A DNA stretch of 64,000 bases from Actinoplanes octamycinicus. Its GTDB lineage: Bacteria > Actinomycetota > Actinomycetes > Mycobacteriales > Micromonosporaceae. The DNA lies in the NCBI RefSeq assembly GCF_014205225.1, contig NZ_JACHNB010000001.1:6119501-6183500 (forward strand). The letters are read 5' to 3'. Shown here in pieces: positions 7,335 through 14,622 of the stretch. Position 1 is the stretch's first letter. Every line of letters begins with the position of its first letter. A program made the position numbers and the translations under genes. A model generated the notes under the pieces. The model was not told the origin of the DNA, searched no databases, and was given only the letters and a program-made list of their open reading frames with translations.

Positions 7335-9025
7335 CAATCCACGACCGCGACCGTACGGTCGACGCCCTGCGCGCCGTCGCCATCCTCGGCGTCGTCCTCG
7401 GGCACTGGCTGGTGTCCGCGCTGGTCAGCGACCCGGCCCAGCCGACGGCGTGGCACGGCGCGAGCCCGCTCGCGGAGCATCCGGCGCTGACCCCGGCGAC
7501 CTGGCTGCTGCAGACGCTGGGGCTGTTCTTCTTCGCCGGCGGGTTCGCGGCGTCCCGCGGCCTGCGCAGCCGGGCGGTGTGGCCGTGGCTGACCAGCCGG
7601 GTCAGCCGCCTGCTCCGGCCGATCGCGGTCCTCGCCGCGGTGTGGCTGCCCGCGCTGTGGCTGCTGGAGCTGGCCGGCGCCCCGGAGAGCACCCGCCACG
7701 CGGTGTGGTCGCTGGTCACGCATCCGATGTGGTTTCTGATCGTGTACGTCGTGCTGCTCGCTCTGACGCCGCTGCTGCGCGCCGCCGTGACCCGCTCCGG
7801 TCTCTGGGCGCCGCTGGCGCCGGTCGCCCTGATCGCGGCCAGCGATCTCGCCCGGCACCTGGGCGCCGACTCGCCGCTGCTCCTGCTGGCCGCGCCGGTC
7901 GGCTGGGCCGCGCCCTACCTGCTGGGGATCGCGCTGTCCGAAGGCCGGCTGACGCGCCGGCACGGTCTCGCCCTGGCCGCCGGCGGCATCATCACCGGCG
8001 CGGTCCTGGTCGGCGTGGCCGGCTATCCGGCGAGCGCGGTCGGCGTCCCCGGCGACAACTGGTCCAACCTCGACCCGCCGTCACTGTTCGCCCTGGCCCT
8101 GGCCGCCGCCCAGCTCGGCGTGTTCCTGCTGGTGCGCCCCCGGCTGGCCGGCTGGCTGCGGCACCCGAAGCTGTGGCTGCCGGTGGTGGTGCTCAACCTC
8201 GCCGCGATGACCCTGTTCTGCTGGCACCAGACCGCCCTGTTGCTGGTCAGCTTCGCGAGCCTGCCGGCCGGGCCGCTGCCCGGCCTGCTCGACGCGCCGA
8301 CCGGGTGGTGGCCGCTGCACCGGCTGCTGTGGCTACCGGTTTTCGCCCTGGTCCTGGCCGCCCTCGTCGCCCTCTTCCAGCGCCGCCGGCACCCGGCCGT
8401 AGATCAGCCGCAGGATCGCGTCGGTCAGCGTGTCCAGCAGCTCGTCCTCGTCGAAGGCGCCCGGGTCGGCGTAGACCTCGGCGAACATCGCGCCGCGCAG
8501 GTGGACGGCCATCTTGGCGAGCAGGTCGGGCGGCCCGCCCACGGTCAGCCCGGCGCGCGCGTCCCGCTCGATGCGCTTGCTGAACAGCGTGCAGCCGCGC
8601 CGGACCAACCGGTCCCGGATCTGCAGGACATCGTCGCCCGGGTCGGGGGCCAGGAACGCCTCGCGCAGCCATCGGCCGTCGACCTTCCACCGGGCCAGCC
8701 CGGCGGCCAGGCCGCGGCGCAGCCCCGCGCGGTCCAGGCCGTCGGAGTCCAGCCACTCGGCCACCTCCAGGTCGGCCTCGGCGATGCCCTGGTCGACGAC
8801 CGCGGCGAACAGCGCCTGCTTGGACTCGAAGTAGAAGTAGAAGCCGGACCGGGTGATGCCGGCCGCCCCGGCCAGCTCGTCGATGGTGACCTGGCTGATC
8901 GGCTTGTCCCGGAAGACCGCCCGCGCGGCGTCGACCAGGGCCTGCTCCCGTTGGTCGCCTTTGGTGGGGGCCCGGCGGCTCTTGATGGCTGGCACGGCGC
9001 CGACTCTACAACCCATCAAATGTAA
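7331..9025 (+). CDS. Acyltransferase 3 family membrane protein with abnormal antisense C-terminal extension
   Basis: Residues 1-355 are a normal acyltransferase-3 protein: RTVDALRAVAILGVVLGHW at the N-terminus with the conserved His, then about ten membrane helices ending in VFALVLAALVALFQRRR. Such proteins acylate extracytoplasmic sugars or glycans. The frame has no stop where the family usually ends (about 8395) and runs on for some 210 low-complexity, Gln/Arg/Gly-rich residues that are simply the complement of the opposing TetR gene. Either the protein truly has this tail or an indel near 8395 hides a stop: TAG lies at 8400 in the +1 frame. Start ATG overlaps the hydrolase stop. Confidence 0.8.
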   Translation: MTIHDRDRTVDALRAVAILGVVLGHWLVSALVSDPAQPTAWHGASPLAEHPALTPATWLLQTLGLFFFAGGFAASRGLRSRAVWPWLTSRVSRLLRPIAVLAAVWLPALWLLELAGAPESTRHAVWSLVTHPMWFLIVYVVLLALTPLLRAAVTRSGLWAPLAPVALIAASDLARHLGADSPLLLLAAPVGWAAPYLLGIALSEGRLTRRHGLALAAGGIITGAVLVGVAGYPASAVGVPGDNWSNLDPPSLFALALAAAQLGVFLLVRPRLAGWLRHPKLWLPVVVLNLAAMTLFCWHQTALLLVSFASLPAGPLPGLLDAPTGWWPLHRLLWLPVFALVLAALVALFQRRRHPAVDQPQDRVGQRVQQLVLVEGARVGVDLGEHRAAQVDGHLGEQVGRPAHGQPGARVPLDALAEQRAAAPDQPVPDLQDIVARVGGQERLAQPSAVDLPPGQPGGQAAAQPRAVQAVGVQPLGHLQVGLGDALVDDRGEQRLLGLEVEVEAGPGDAGRPGQLVDGDLADRLVPEDRPRGVDQGLLPLVAFGGGPAALDGWHGADSTTHQM

Positions 9026-9037
9026 TTGACGCCGCAT
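8333..9037 (-). CDS. TetR family regulator, EthR-like
   Basis: 234 residues from ATG 9037; ATG 9016 is an alternative. The helix-turn-helix lies at about 30-75 (ALVDAARAVFRDKPISQVTI, then GITRSGFYFYFESKQALFAA), with the FYFYFESK recognition helix of the EthR-like class. The C-terminal domain ends at TDAILRLIYGR, followed by an acidic-polar tail (EEGDEGGQDQGENR) that overlaps the end of the acyltransferase gene. It is divergent to the DHA2 exporter at 9093 and probably controls it. Confidence 0.87.
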   Translation of the reverse strand: MRRQLHLMGCRVGAVPAIKSRRAPTKGDQREQALVDAARAVFRDKPISQVTIDELAGAAGITRSGFYFYFESKQALFAAVVDQGIAEADLEVAEWLDSDGLDRAGLRRGLAAGLARWKVDGRWLREAFLAPDPGDDVLQIRDRLVRRGCTLFSKRIERDARAGLTVGGPPDLLAKMAVHLRGAMFAEVYADPGAFDEDELLDTLTDAILRLIYGRVPAALEEGDEGGQDQGENR

Positions 9038-9057
9038 CTTTGGTTTTTGACACAGCG

Positions 9058-9086
9058 TTGAAAACTGTCGGCGGCGGGTCTACGTT
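9058..9086 (+). promoter_or_regulatory. Probable sigma-70-type promoter for a leaderless exporter mRNA
   Basis: TTGAAA at 9058-9063 and TACGTT at 9081-9086 are separated by exactly 17 nt. A start site seven bases downstream falls on the A of the ATG at 9093, and no Shine-Dalgarno sequence precedes that ATG, so the transcript is probably leaderless. An imperfect TTTT...AAAA dyad at about 9044-9064 overlaps the -35 and could be the TetR site. Confidence 0.55.
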
Positions 9087-9092
9087 CGGGTC

Positions 9093-10550
9093 ATGCCCTC
9101 AAGAACGCGCTTGGCGTTGCCCGTCGCCTGCTACGTCGTGCTGCTCGTCTCCGCGCTGCAGACCCTGGTCGTCCCGGTGGTCGCCAACATCCGGGCCGAC
9201 CTGGGCGTCTCGACCAGCGCGGCCAGCTGGGTGGTGACCGCGAACCTGCTGGCCGCCGCGGTGCTCACCCCGATGCTCGGCCGCCTCGGCGACCTGCACG
9301 GCCGCCGCCCGGTGATGCTTGGCGTGCTGACCGTGGTGCTGCTCGGCTCGGTGCTGGCCGCCACCACGTCCAGCCTGCCGCTGCTGCTCGCCGGCCGGGT
9401 CGCCCAGGCGGCCAGTTTCGGGCTGTTCCCGCTGGCCATCGGCGTGCTCCGGGAGGAGCTGCCGCCGCACCGGCTGACCGGCGCGATGGCCCTGGTCAGC
9501 GGCATGCTGTCGGTCGGCGCCGGGTTCGGCCTGGTGGTCACCGGCCTGCTGATGCGCCACGGCGGCGACTACCACCAGTTGTTCTGGCTCGCCACCGCGC
9601 TGACCCTGATCGGCCTGGCCGGGGTGTGGCTGCTGCCGTCCCGCCCGGGCGCCGCCACCGGCACCCTCGACGGGATCGGTGCCGGGTTGCTCGGGCTCGG
9701 CCTGGTGCTGCTGATCCTGCCCCTCGAGGAGGGCAACGGCTGGGGCTGGGCCTCGGCCCGGGTGCTCGGCTCGCTGGCCGCCGCGGCCGTCGTGCTGACC
9801 GCGTTCGTGCTGTTCGAGCGGCGGGTCCAGCATCCGCTGGTGAGCACCCGGATGCTGCGCCACCGCCCGATCGTGATCGCCAACGCGGCCGGCCTGTTCC
9901 TCGGCTTCGCGATGTTCGCCGTCTTCCTGGCGGTCTCCGCCCTGGTGCAGACCCCGTCCGAGGTCGCCGGTTACGGCTTCGGCGCCTCGGTGCTCGCCGC
10001 CAGCCTGGTCTACCTGTTGCCCGGCACGGCCGGCGGCGTGCTCACCGCCCCGGTCGGCGGCCGCCTGGTCGCCCGATTCGGTGCCAAGGCCACCCTGGTC
10101 CTCGCCGCGGTCCTGGCCGGCGCCGGCTTCACTCTGCTCGCGCTGCTGCACGCCGCCACCTGGCAGGTGATCGTCGGCGCCCTGATCGTCAACACCGCGG
10201 TCACCTTCGGGTACGCAGCCTTACCCGCCCTGCTCATCGCCCACGTCGAGCCGGCCGAGACGGGCATCGCCAACAGCGTCAACTCGATCGCCCGCTCCGT
10301 CGGCATGTCCCTGGGCACCGCCTTCGTGGTCACCATGCTGACCCGCAACCCGATCCCGGGCCCCGTCCCGCTACCCGACGAGTCCCAGTTCGTAGCCATC
10401 TTCGTAGCCGGCGCCGTCCTGGCCGCCCTCGCCGCCGCCACGGTCGGCTGGCTCCTGCCCCGAGCCCGCCGGCCCCACCTCACCCCCGCCGAGGTGGAAG
10501 CCGACGAGGTCCTCGGCGCCGCCGGCCTGGACGTCCCCGCCACCCGCTGA
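9093..10550 (+). CDS. MFS exporter, DHA2 family (14 transmembrane segments)
   Basis: 485 residues, almost wholly hydrophobic helices. The loop between helices 2 and 3 carries GRLGDLHGRRPVML, the MFS motif A, and motif C-like glycine-rich sequence (SGMLSVGAGFGLVVTG) follows. Length and helix count fit drug:H+ antiporters of the DHA2 type such as EmrB, which export antibiotics, dyes or the host's own products across the membrane. The divergent EthR-like TetR gene is the likely repressor. Confidence 0.92.
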   Translation: MPSRTRLALPVACYVVLLVSALQTLVVPVVANIRADLGVSTSAASWVVTANLLAAAVLTPMLGRLGDLHGRRPVMLGVLTVVLLGSVLAATTSSLPLLLAGRVAQAASFGLFPLAIGVLREELPPHRLTGAMALVSGMLSVGAGFGLVVTGLLMRHGGDYHQLFWLATALTLIGLAGVWLLPSRPGAATGTLDGIGAGLLGLGLVLLILPLEEGNGWGWASARVLGSLAAAAVVLTAFVLFERRVQHPLVSTRMLRHRPIVIANAAGLFLGFAMFAVFLAVSALVQTPSEVAGYGFGASVLAASLVYLLPGTAGGVLTAPVGGRLVARFGAKATLVLAAVLAGAGFTLLALLHAATWQVIVGALIVNTAVTFGYAALPALLIAHVEPAETGIANSVNSIARSVGMSLGTAFVVTMLTRNPIPGPVPLPDESQFVAIFVAGAVLAALAAATVGWLLPRARRPHLTPAEVEADEVLGAAGLDVPATR

Positions 10551-10575
10551 CCAGCCTGGGCGAAGCGCGGTCCGA

Positions 10576-10793
10576 GCGGTGCCCTGCCACCTGGCAGGCA
10601 GCGAGGTGTCACCAACGGCACCATGGCAGATTGCGTGGTGGCGCGCCGACGGATGGCGTGCTTCACTGAGTTCAGACCTCGTCAACTTGAATCAAATGGC
10701 GTCAAGGTGAATGAGGTTGAGTATCTCCTGTGCTGTCTGTTTGGGCGGACACATCAGGATAAAGGCACCCGGGGTTGCAGCCGGGTGCCTTTT
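10576..10793 (+). ncRNA. Structured RNA-like element, copy 1 of a tandem pair
   Basis: A 218-nt unit in an area of about 45% G+C that recurs at 10970-11182. Three folds can be read. (1) A 5' hairpin CCTGCC-ACCT-GGCAGG (10583-10598), inside an outer GGTGCC/GGCACC pair. (2) A hairpin at 10726-10759 with stem TCCTG/CAGGA, a symmetric 3x3 internal loop, stem TGTCTG/CGGACA and loop TTTGGG. (3) An intrinsic terminator at 10761-10793. From 10623 onward it matches copy 2 at 165 of 171 positions with no indel. The differences change five codons of the only long shared frame and none silently, so I favour a non-coding RNA. Not a family I recognise. Confidence 0.5.
10761..10793 (+). terminator. Intrinsic terminator ending RNA copy 1
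   Basis: AAAGGCACCCGG pairs perfectly with CCGGGTGCCTTT across an 8-nt loop and is followed by one more T. The A-tract on the other side would allow termination in both directions. A T-tract terminator is unusual in this GC-rich window. Confidence 0.85.
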
Positions 10794-10921
10794 CATGCTG
10801 TTGCCCCTCGCGGGCATGCGACCCGCCGAAGCGCCGATCACCTCGATTCCGGAATGTCCTCCCTGGTCAGGGCCGGCGAATAGGTCGGCTGGATGATTTC
10901 GCCGCGTACCAGCCATGACGC

Positions 10922-10966
10922 GGCCATTCGCCAAGCGCCGGCCATTAAGGATCTTGGCGAACGGCC
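10922..10966. repeat. Long inverted repeat between the two RNA-like copies
   Basis: GGCCATTCGCCAAG at 10922-10935 is complementary to CTTGGCGAACGGCC at 10953-10966 at 13 of 14 positions, with a 17-nt loop. It lies immediately upstream of copy 2 and has no counterpart before copy 1. The rest of the 10794-10969 spacer holds no recognisable gene. Confidence 0.65.
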
Positions 10967-10969
10967 GTC

Positions 10970-11182
10970 GCGGTGCCACCTGGCAGGGAGCCAGGTGTCA
11001 CCAGCTGCAACATGGCAGATTGCGTGGTGGCGCGCCGACGGATGGCGTGCTTCACTGAGTACAGACCTCGTCAACTTGAATCAACTAGCGTCACAGTGAA
11101 TGAGGTTGAGTATCTCCTGTGCTGTCTGTTTGGGCGGACACATCAGGATAAAGGCACCCGGAGTTGCAGCCGGGTGCCTTTT
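10970..11182 (+). ncRNA. Structured RNA-like element, copy 2 of a tandem pair
   Basis: Same element as at 10576-10793, displaced by 389 nt. The hairpin TCCTG...CAGGA with loop TTTGGG (11115-11148) and the terminator stem are unchanged. The 5' hairpin is different: five bases present in copy 1 are missing, and the fold is instead CACCTGG-CAGGGAG-CCAGGTG at 10977-10997. Both copies therefore keep a strong 5' hairpin with different bases, as expected if structure rather than sequence matters. After the terminator, 11183-11444 holds no gene I can support. Confidence 0.5.
11150..11182 (+). terminator. Intrinsic terminator ending RNA copy 2
   Basis: The same AAAGGCACCCGG/CCGGGTGCCTTT stem as in copy 1. 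The only change from copy 1 is one loop base (GAGTTGCAG instead of GGGTTGCAG). Confidence 0.85.
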
Positions 11183-11444
11183 GCGTTGTATCGGGCTCTT
11201 ACGCACATCACAAATGGTCGAGTGGGGATCGCGTCATTACCGCGCGCGGTGACCGAAACTGTCGGCAAGGCGAACCGGGACGGTGTCTTCCTGCAACAAG
11301 GCGCCGTAGCACCCGTCGGTCCGCCGGTGTCCGCCCGAACAGCAGCGCGAAGGAGGCGCCCCCACGACAGTTCTGGTCGCGGAACCAGGCGCCCCATTCG
11401 ACGCTGCGCGCTTCCGGCCGAAGCGCGTCGAGAAAGCCGTCGCC

Positions 11445-11642
11445 ATGCACGCACCCGCACCCGACCTCCGGCCACTGTGGCTGACCGTCATCCTGCTCGC
11501 CGCGAGCGGCGTCGCCCTCGTGGCCGGCGTCCTGTCCTACCTCGGCGGCATGACCGTGCCCGCCGCCGTTCTCGCTGGTGGCGGGGCATTCTCCGCCACC
11601 ACGTTCCTCCTGATCGCCATCCGGCAGTTCCTGTCCGCCTGA
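11445..11642 (+). CDS. Small two-helix membrane protein
   Basis: 65 residues with two hydrophobic helices, about 12-33 (LTVILLAASGVALVAGVLSYL) joined by GGMTVPAAVLAGGGAF to a second at 48-63 (ATTFLLIAIRQFL). Similar short proteins occur widely in actinomycete accessory DNA; function unknown. A weak GAGAAAG lies eight bases before the ATG. A strong AGGAGG at 11351 precedes 27 further in-frame codons of coding-like composition but has no ATG, GTG or TTG near it, so an older upstream start may have been lost. A perfect terminator hairpin follows. Confidence 0.6.
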   Translation: MHAPAPDLRPLWLTVILLAASGVALVAGVLSYLGGMTVPAAVLAGGGAFSATTFLLIAIRQFLSA

Positions 11643-11678
11643 CCGGCGGCGACATGCGATGGAGGGAAGTCGCAGGGG

Positions 11679-11708
11679 TGACGGCCGGTTCCTATGCCGG
11701 CCGTCACT
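11679..11708 (+). terminator. Perfect 11-bp stem hairpin
   Basis: GTGACGGCCGG at 11679-11689 and CCGGCCGTCAC at 11698-11708 are fully complementary around TTCCTATG, 37 nt after the small membrane protein gene and in a gap that precedes the next start at 11792. Confidence 0.65.
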
Positions 11709-11791
11709 CTCCGATATGCCCGAGGCGGCGAGACGGCACGGCGCTCATCGCACGATCGACGGCCGTTGCCGCGGCGTGAGAGGGTTCGCCG

Positions 11792-12127
11792 GTGACACGG
11801 GACCCTGGGGACGCCACCGCCATCGAGTACCTCACGACGGTGACCGCCCTGATCGAGGAGCTGACCACGGCCGCGGATCCGTACGACAAAGGGGTTGATC
11901 TGTGGGGTCGCTCGGCTGGCGCGGACGGTGAGCTGGCCATCGATCTGCAGCTGATCTGGGGTGCGCTGACCGACTGGGTGGAGCGGAGGCCGGCCGAAGG
12001 GGAACAGGCGAGGGCCGAGATGCGGCGCGCGGCACGGGAGTGGCTGGCGCTCGACCGCGCCGACCGGGCAGCGGTCGAGCGGTATCGGGACCGCTGGGTG
12101 CACGACGTGTGCGGTTACCCCAGGTAG
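11792..12127 (+). CDS. Hypothetical acidic helical protein
   Basis: 111 residues from GTG 11792. Composition is helical and acidic, with alternating Glu/Arg runs such as WVERRPAEGEQARAEMRRAA and no membrane segment or signal. Third codon positions are G/C-rich as in its neighbours, which supports coding. No family recognised. It is convergent with the MazG-like gene, 15 nt apart. Confidence 0.55.
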   Translation: MTRDPGDATAIEYLTTVTALIEELTTAADPYDKGVDLWGRSAGADGELAIDLQLIWGALTDWVERRPAEGEQARAEMRRAAREWLALDRADRAAVERYRDRWVHDVCGYPR

Positions 12128-12142
12128 GCGAGCAGGGGCCGG

Positions 12143-12466
12143 TCAGCCGGCGTTGCCCAGCCAGATGAGGCGGTCGTCGAAGCCGCCGCGCTCCTGCCGC
12201 TTCTGCTCGGCCAGCTCGATCAGGTCGGTGCGGCTGACGCCCTGCAGGCCGGCCGCGGCGAAGCAGGCCTCGAGCACGTCGGCCAGCTCCTCGGCGCGGC
12301 CGCTCTCCAGGTACTCGTTGAGCTCCTCGCGCAGCTTGGCGTGGACGTAACCGCGGAACTCGTCGTCGGTCGCGGTGCGCAGGATCGGCTCCAGACCGTC
12401 CCGCCGGATGATCTCCGGGATCCGGTCGCGCACCAGCTTGCCCGTCTGCCCGGTGTCGCCCGCCAC
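12143..12466 (-). CDS. MazG-like / phosphoribosyl-ATP pyrophosphohydrolase-fold protein
   Basis: 107 residues. The N-terminal KLVRDRIPEII signature and the helical LREELNEYLES...EELADVLEACF pattern supply the EExxE and ExxD-type acidic residues that bind magnesium in all-alpha NTP pyrophosphatases. Proteins of this small family are thought to remove non-canonical nucleotides; the substrate of this one is not known. The gene stands alone between a hypothetical protein and a TetR gene. Confidence 0.82.
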   Translation of the reverse strand: MAGDTGQTGKLVRDRIPEIIRRDGLEPILRTATDDEFRGYVHAKLREELNEYLESGRAEELADVLEACFAAAGLQGVSRTDLIELAEQKRQERGGFDDRLIWLGNAG

Positions 12467-12552
12467 GAGCGAAGTCTAGAACGCCGAGGCCGGTACCGCA
12501 GGTGCGCCGACACGGACGTGGCGGAAGGCTCCACCGTGGACGGCGGACGGTG

Positions 12553-13134
12553 TCACCGGGACGCCGGGCCGGTGCCGCGGTCGAGGATCAGGTCGCCGGC
12601 TCGGCGGAGCACCTGCGCGCGGGTGCGGTCGCCGTGGTCGGCGGCCAGGAAGTGCTCGCCGATCAGCAGGCAGAAGGCGAGCACGCTGCGCGCCTCCACC
12701 TCGTCCGGGTCGGTGCAGAAGGTGCCGATCATCTCCCGCAGCAGGGCCATCCGCCGGTTGTCGACGCGCCGCAGGCGCTCGGCGACGGCCTCGTCACGCC
12801 GGGCCCAGTCGCGCACGGCCAGGTCGATCGGCAGGAGGCGCTCGCTGAAGGTCAGCAGACCGGCTCGGGTGATCCTGGTGCGGGCGTCTCCGCCTGCGCG
12901 TTCGGTGCGGTCCAGCGCGCTGTCCGTGCTCTCCTGCTCCCAGGTGTCCAGCATGGCGGTGAGCAGGGCCTCCCGGTCGGTGAAGAAGCCGTAGAACCCG
13001 CCCTTGGTCACCCCGAGGCTTTTCGCCAAGGCCTCCACCCGGACGGCGTCCGGTCCGCCGGCCGCGAGGGCGTCCAGCCCCGCCGCGATCCAGCGCTCCC
13101 GTGGCGTGCGCGTTGCGAACCTGATGTGACTCAC
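12553..13134 (-). CDS. TetR family repressor
   Basis: 193 residues from GTG 13134, chosen because it follows a GGTGAG site and begins at a typical repressor N-terminus. Helix-turn-helix at about 10-57 (WIAAGLDALAAGGPDAVRVE, then GVTKGGFYGFFTDREALL). The effector domain is helical with no recognised ligand motif. It is divergent to a methyltransferase/esterase pair, with two matching operators in the gap, which implies repression of both directions. Confidence 0.87.
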   Translation of the reverse strand: MSHIRFATRTPRERWIAAGLDALAAGGPDAVRVEALAKSLGVTKGGFYGFFTDREALLTAMLDTWEQESTDSALDRTERAGGDARTRITRAGLLTFSERLLPIDLAVRDWARRDEAVAERLRRVDNRRMALLREMIGTFCTDPDEVEARSVLAFCLLIGEHFLAADHGDRTRAQVLRRAGDLILDRGTGPASR

Positions 13135-13141
13135 CTCACCG

Positions 13142-13192
13142 TATACGCGACCGTATATGAACGTTACCGTCGCCCTTATACGGCAGCGTATA
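13142..13192. promoter_or_regulatory. Two palindromic operators (TATACG-N4-CGTATA)
   Basis: 13142-13157 has spacer CGAC and 13177-13192 has spacer GCAG. Arms are identical, and the centres are 35 bp apart. They fill the gap between the TetR gene and the methyltransferase gene, and the second ends just before the GAGGAG ribosome-binding site. Confidence 0.8.
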
Positions 13193-13204
13193 CGAGGAGC
13201 CGCC

Positions 13205-13933
13205 ATGAACGTCTTCGGATCGGTTGTCGACCGGTACGACACCGCACGCCCCGGCTATCCGCCCGAGCTCGCCGACGCCATCGCCGGCTACCACGGCAGC
13301 ACGCCCTCCCGCGTGGTGGAGATCGGCGCCGGCACCGGCAAGGGCACCGAGGTCCTGGTCACCCTCGCCGCCCCGGTCACCTGCATCGAGCCGGACCCAC
13401 GGATGGCGGCCCGGCTCGCCAGCAAGTTCCCGCAGGCCCAGGTGCTGATCGGCACCTTCGAGCAGTGGCGGCCACCGCCCGGCGGCGTCCCCCTGCTGGC
13501 CTGCGCGATGGCCTGGCACTGGCTGGACCCGGTGACCCGCAACGCGAAGGCCCGCGCCGCTCTCGCGGCCGGCGGCACCCTCGCCCTGTTCGGACACCGC
13601 TACGGCTACGCCGACCCGGACCAGGCCGCCGCCATCCGCACGGCGCTCGACGCCCTCGACCCCACCGCGACGGACCGTCCCGCGGACTGGATGTACCACG
13701 ACGTGCTGGCCGCCGGTGAACTCACCGACGTCCACGTCGAGCGGTTCCGGCGCCGGCTGCCACTGACCCGCGACGCCTACCTCGCGCTGGTGAGCACGTT
13801 CGGCCCGTTCCTGACCCGCCCACCGGACCTGCAGCGCCAGGGTCTCGACGCGCTCGGCCGGCTGGTCGACGACTTCGGTGGCACCGTGACCCTCGACCTG
13901 CTGACCACCCTCACCCTGGGCCGGGCGGCATGA
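13205..13933 (+). CDS. Class I SAM-dependent methyltransferase
   Basis: 242 residues from ATG 13205, preceded by GAGGAGC. The N-terminus FGSVVDRYDTARPGYPPEL is typical of the small-molecule methyltransferases with this fold; motif I is VVEIGAGTGKGTEVL (about 37-51) and the acidic motif II region is CIEPDPRMA. The motif AMAWHWLDP corresponds to the post-II segment. It is followed without gap (ATGA overlap) by an SGNH hydrolase and is presumably induced when the divergent TetR repressor is released. The acceptor is unknown. Confidence 0.88.
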   Translation: MNVFGSVVDRYDTARPGYPPELADAIAGYHGSTPSRVVEIGAGTGKGTEVLVTLAAPVTCIEPDPRMAARLASKFPQAQVLIGTFEQWRPPPGGVPLLACAMAWHWLDPVTRNAKARAALAAGGTLALFGHRYGYADPDQAAAIRTALDALDPTATDRPADWMYHDVLAAGELTDVHVERFRRRLPLTRDAYLALVSTFGPFLTRPPDLQRQGLDALGRLVDDFGGTVTLDLLTTLTLGRAA

Positions 13934-14622
13934 ACCCGATGCTGCTGCCGGTCGTCGCCGCGCAAGGACTCTGGCTGCGCGCCACCCTCGCCCCCGCGCC
14001 CGAGGCCGGCGGCGCCACCACCGGCACCGTGCCCGGCGGTTCCGGGGCGCCGCTGCGCCTCGCGGTGGTCGGCGACTCCACCGCCGCCGGCTGCGGCGCC
14101 ACCCACCACACCGAGGGCTTCGCCGCGGCACTCGCCCAGCGGCTCGCCGCCGACACCGGCCGCCCGGTCGGCTGGGAGACGGTGGGGCGGTTCGGCGCCA
14201 CCGCCCGCCGGGTCCGGCACCAGCTCGTTCCGCGCCTCGGCGACGATCTCGACCTGGTCGTCCTGCTGGCCGGCGCCAACGATGTGATGGCCGGGCGCCG
14301 CCCCGACCAGTGGCGCCACGAACTCACCGCCATCCTCACCGACCTGTCCGGCCGCGCCCGCCAGGTGGTGGTCGCCGGGATCCCGCCGTTCGGCGAGTTC
14401 CCGGCGCTGCCCGCCACCCTCGCCCGCTACCTCAGCGAACGCGCCGACGCCCTGGACCGGGTCTCCCGGGAGATCTGCGCACGGAACCCGGACCGGACCA
14501 GGTTCATCAGCTCACCCGCGGGGCAGCCGCCACCGGAGTTCTTCGGCAGCGACCGTTTCCACCCGTCCGCCCTCGGCTACCGGCTGTGGGCCGAGGACGT
14601 GGCGACCCGGCTCACCCGGTGA
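13930..14622 (+). CDS. SGNH/GDSL-type esterase
   Basis: 230 residues. Block I is VVGDSTAAG with catalytic Ser about 48, block III is LLAGANDVM with the oxyanion Asn, and block V is DRFHPSALGY supplying Asp and His. The N-terminus has a hydrophobic start but no convincing signal peptide. The start overlaps the methyltransferase stop (ATGA), so the two proteins are made together. SGNH enzymes hydrolyse esters of lipids or acetylated sugars; the substrate here is unknown. Confidence 0.88.
   Translation: MNPMLLPVVAAQGLWLRATLAPAPEAGGATTGTVPGGSGAPLRLAVVGDSTAAGCGATHHTEGFAAALAQRLAADTGRPVGWETVGRFGATARRVRHQLVPRLGDDLDLVVLLAGANDVMAGRRPDQWRHELTAILTDLSGRARQVVVAGIPPFGEFPALPATLARYLSERADALDRVSREICARNPDRTRFISSPAGQPPPEFFGSDRFHPSALGYRLWAEDVATRLTR

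Noticed and set aside
10623..10883. Protein-coding frame shared by the two tandem repeat units (MADCVVARRRMACFTE...)
   Set aside because: All six base differences between copies fall in five codons of this frame and every one changes the amino acid; the frame also runs through a strong intrinsic terminator. A structured RNA explains the conservation better.
10710..10896. Second small frame in the repeat (MRLSISCAVCLGGHIR...)
   Set aside because: It has only one difference between copies, so selection cannot be judged, and it too crosses the terminator stem and has no ribosome-binding site.
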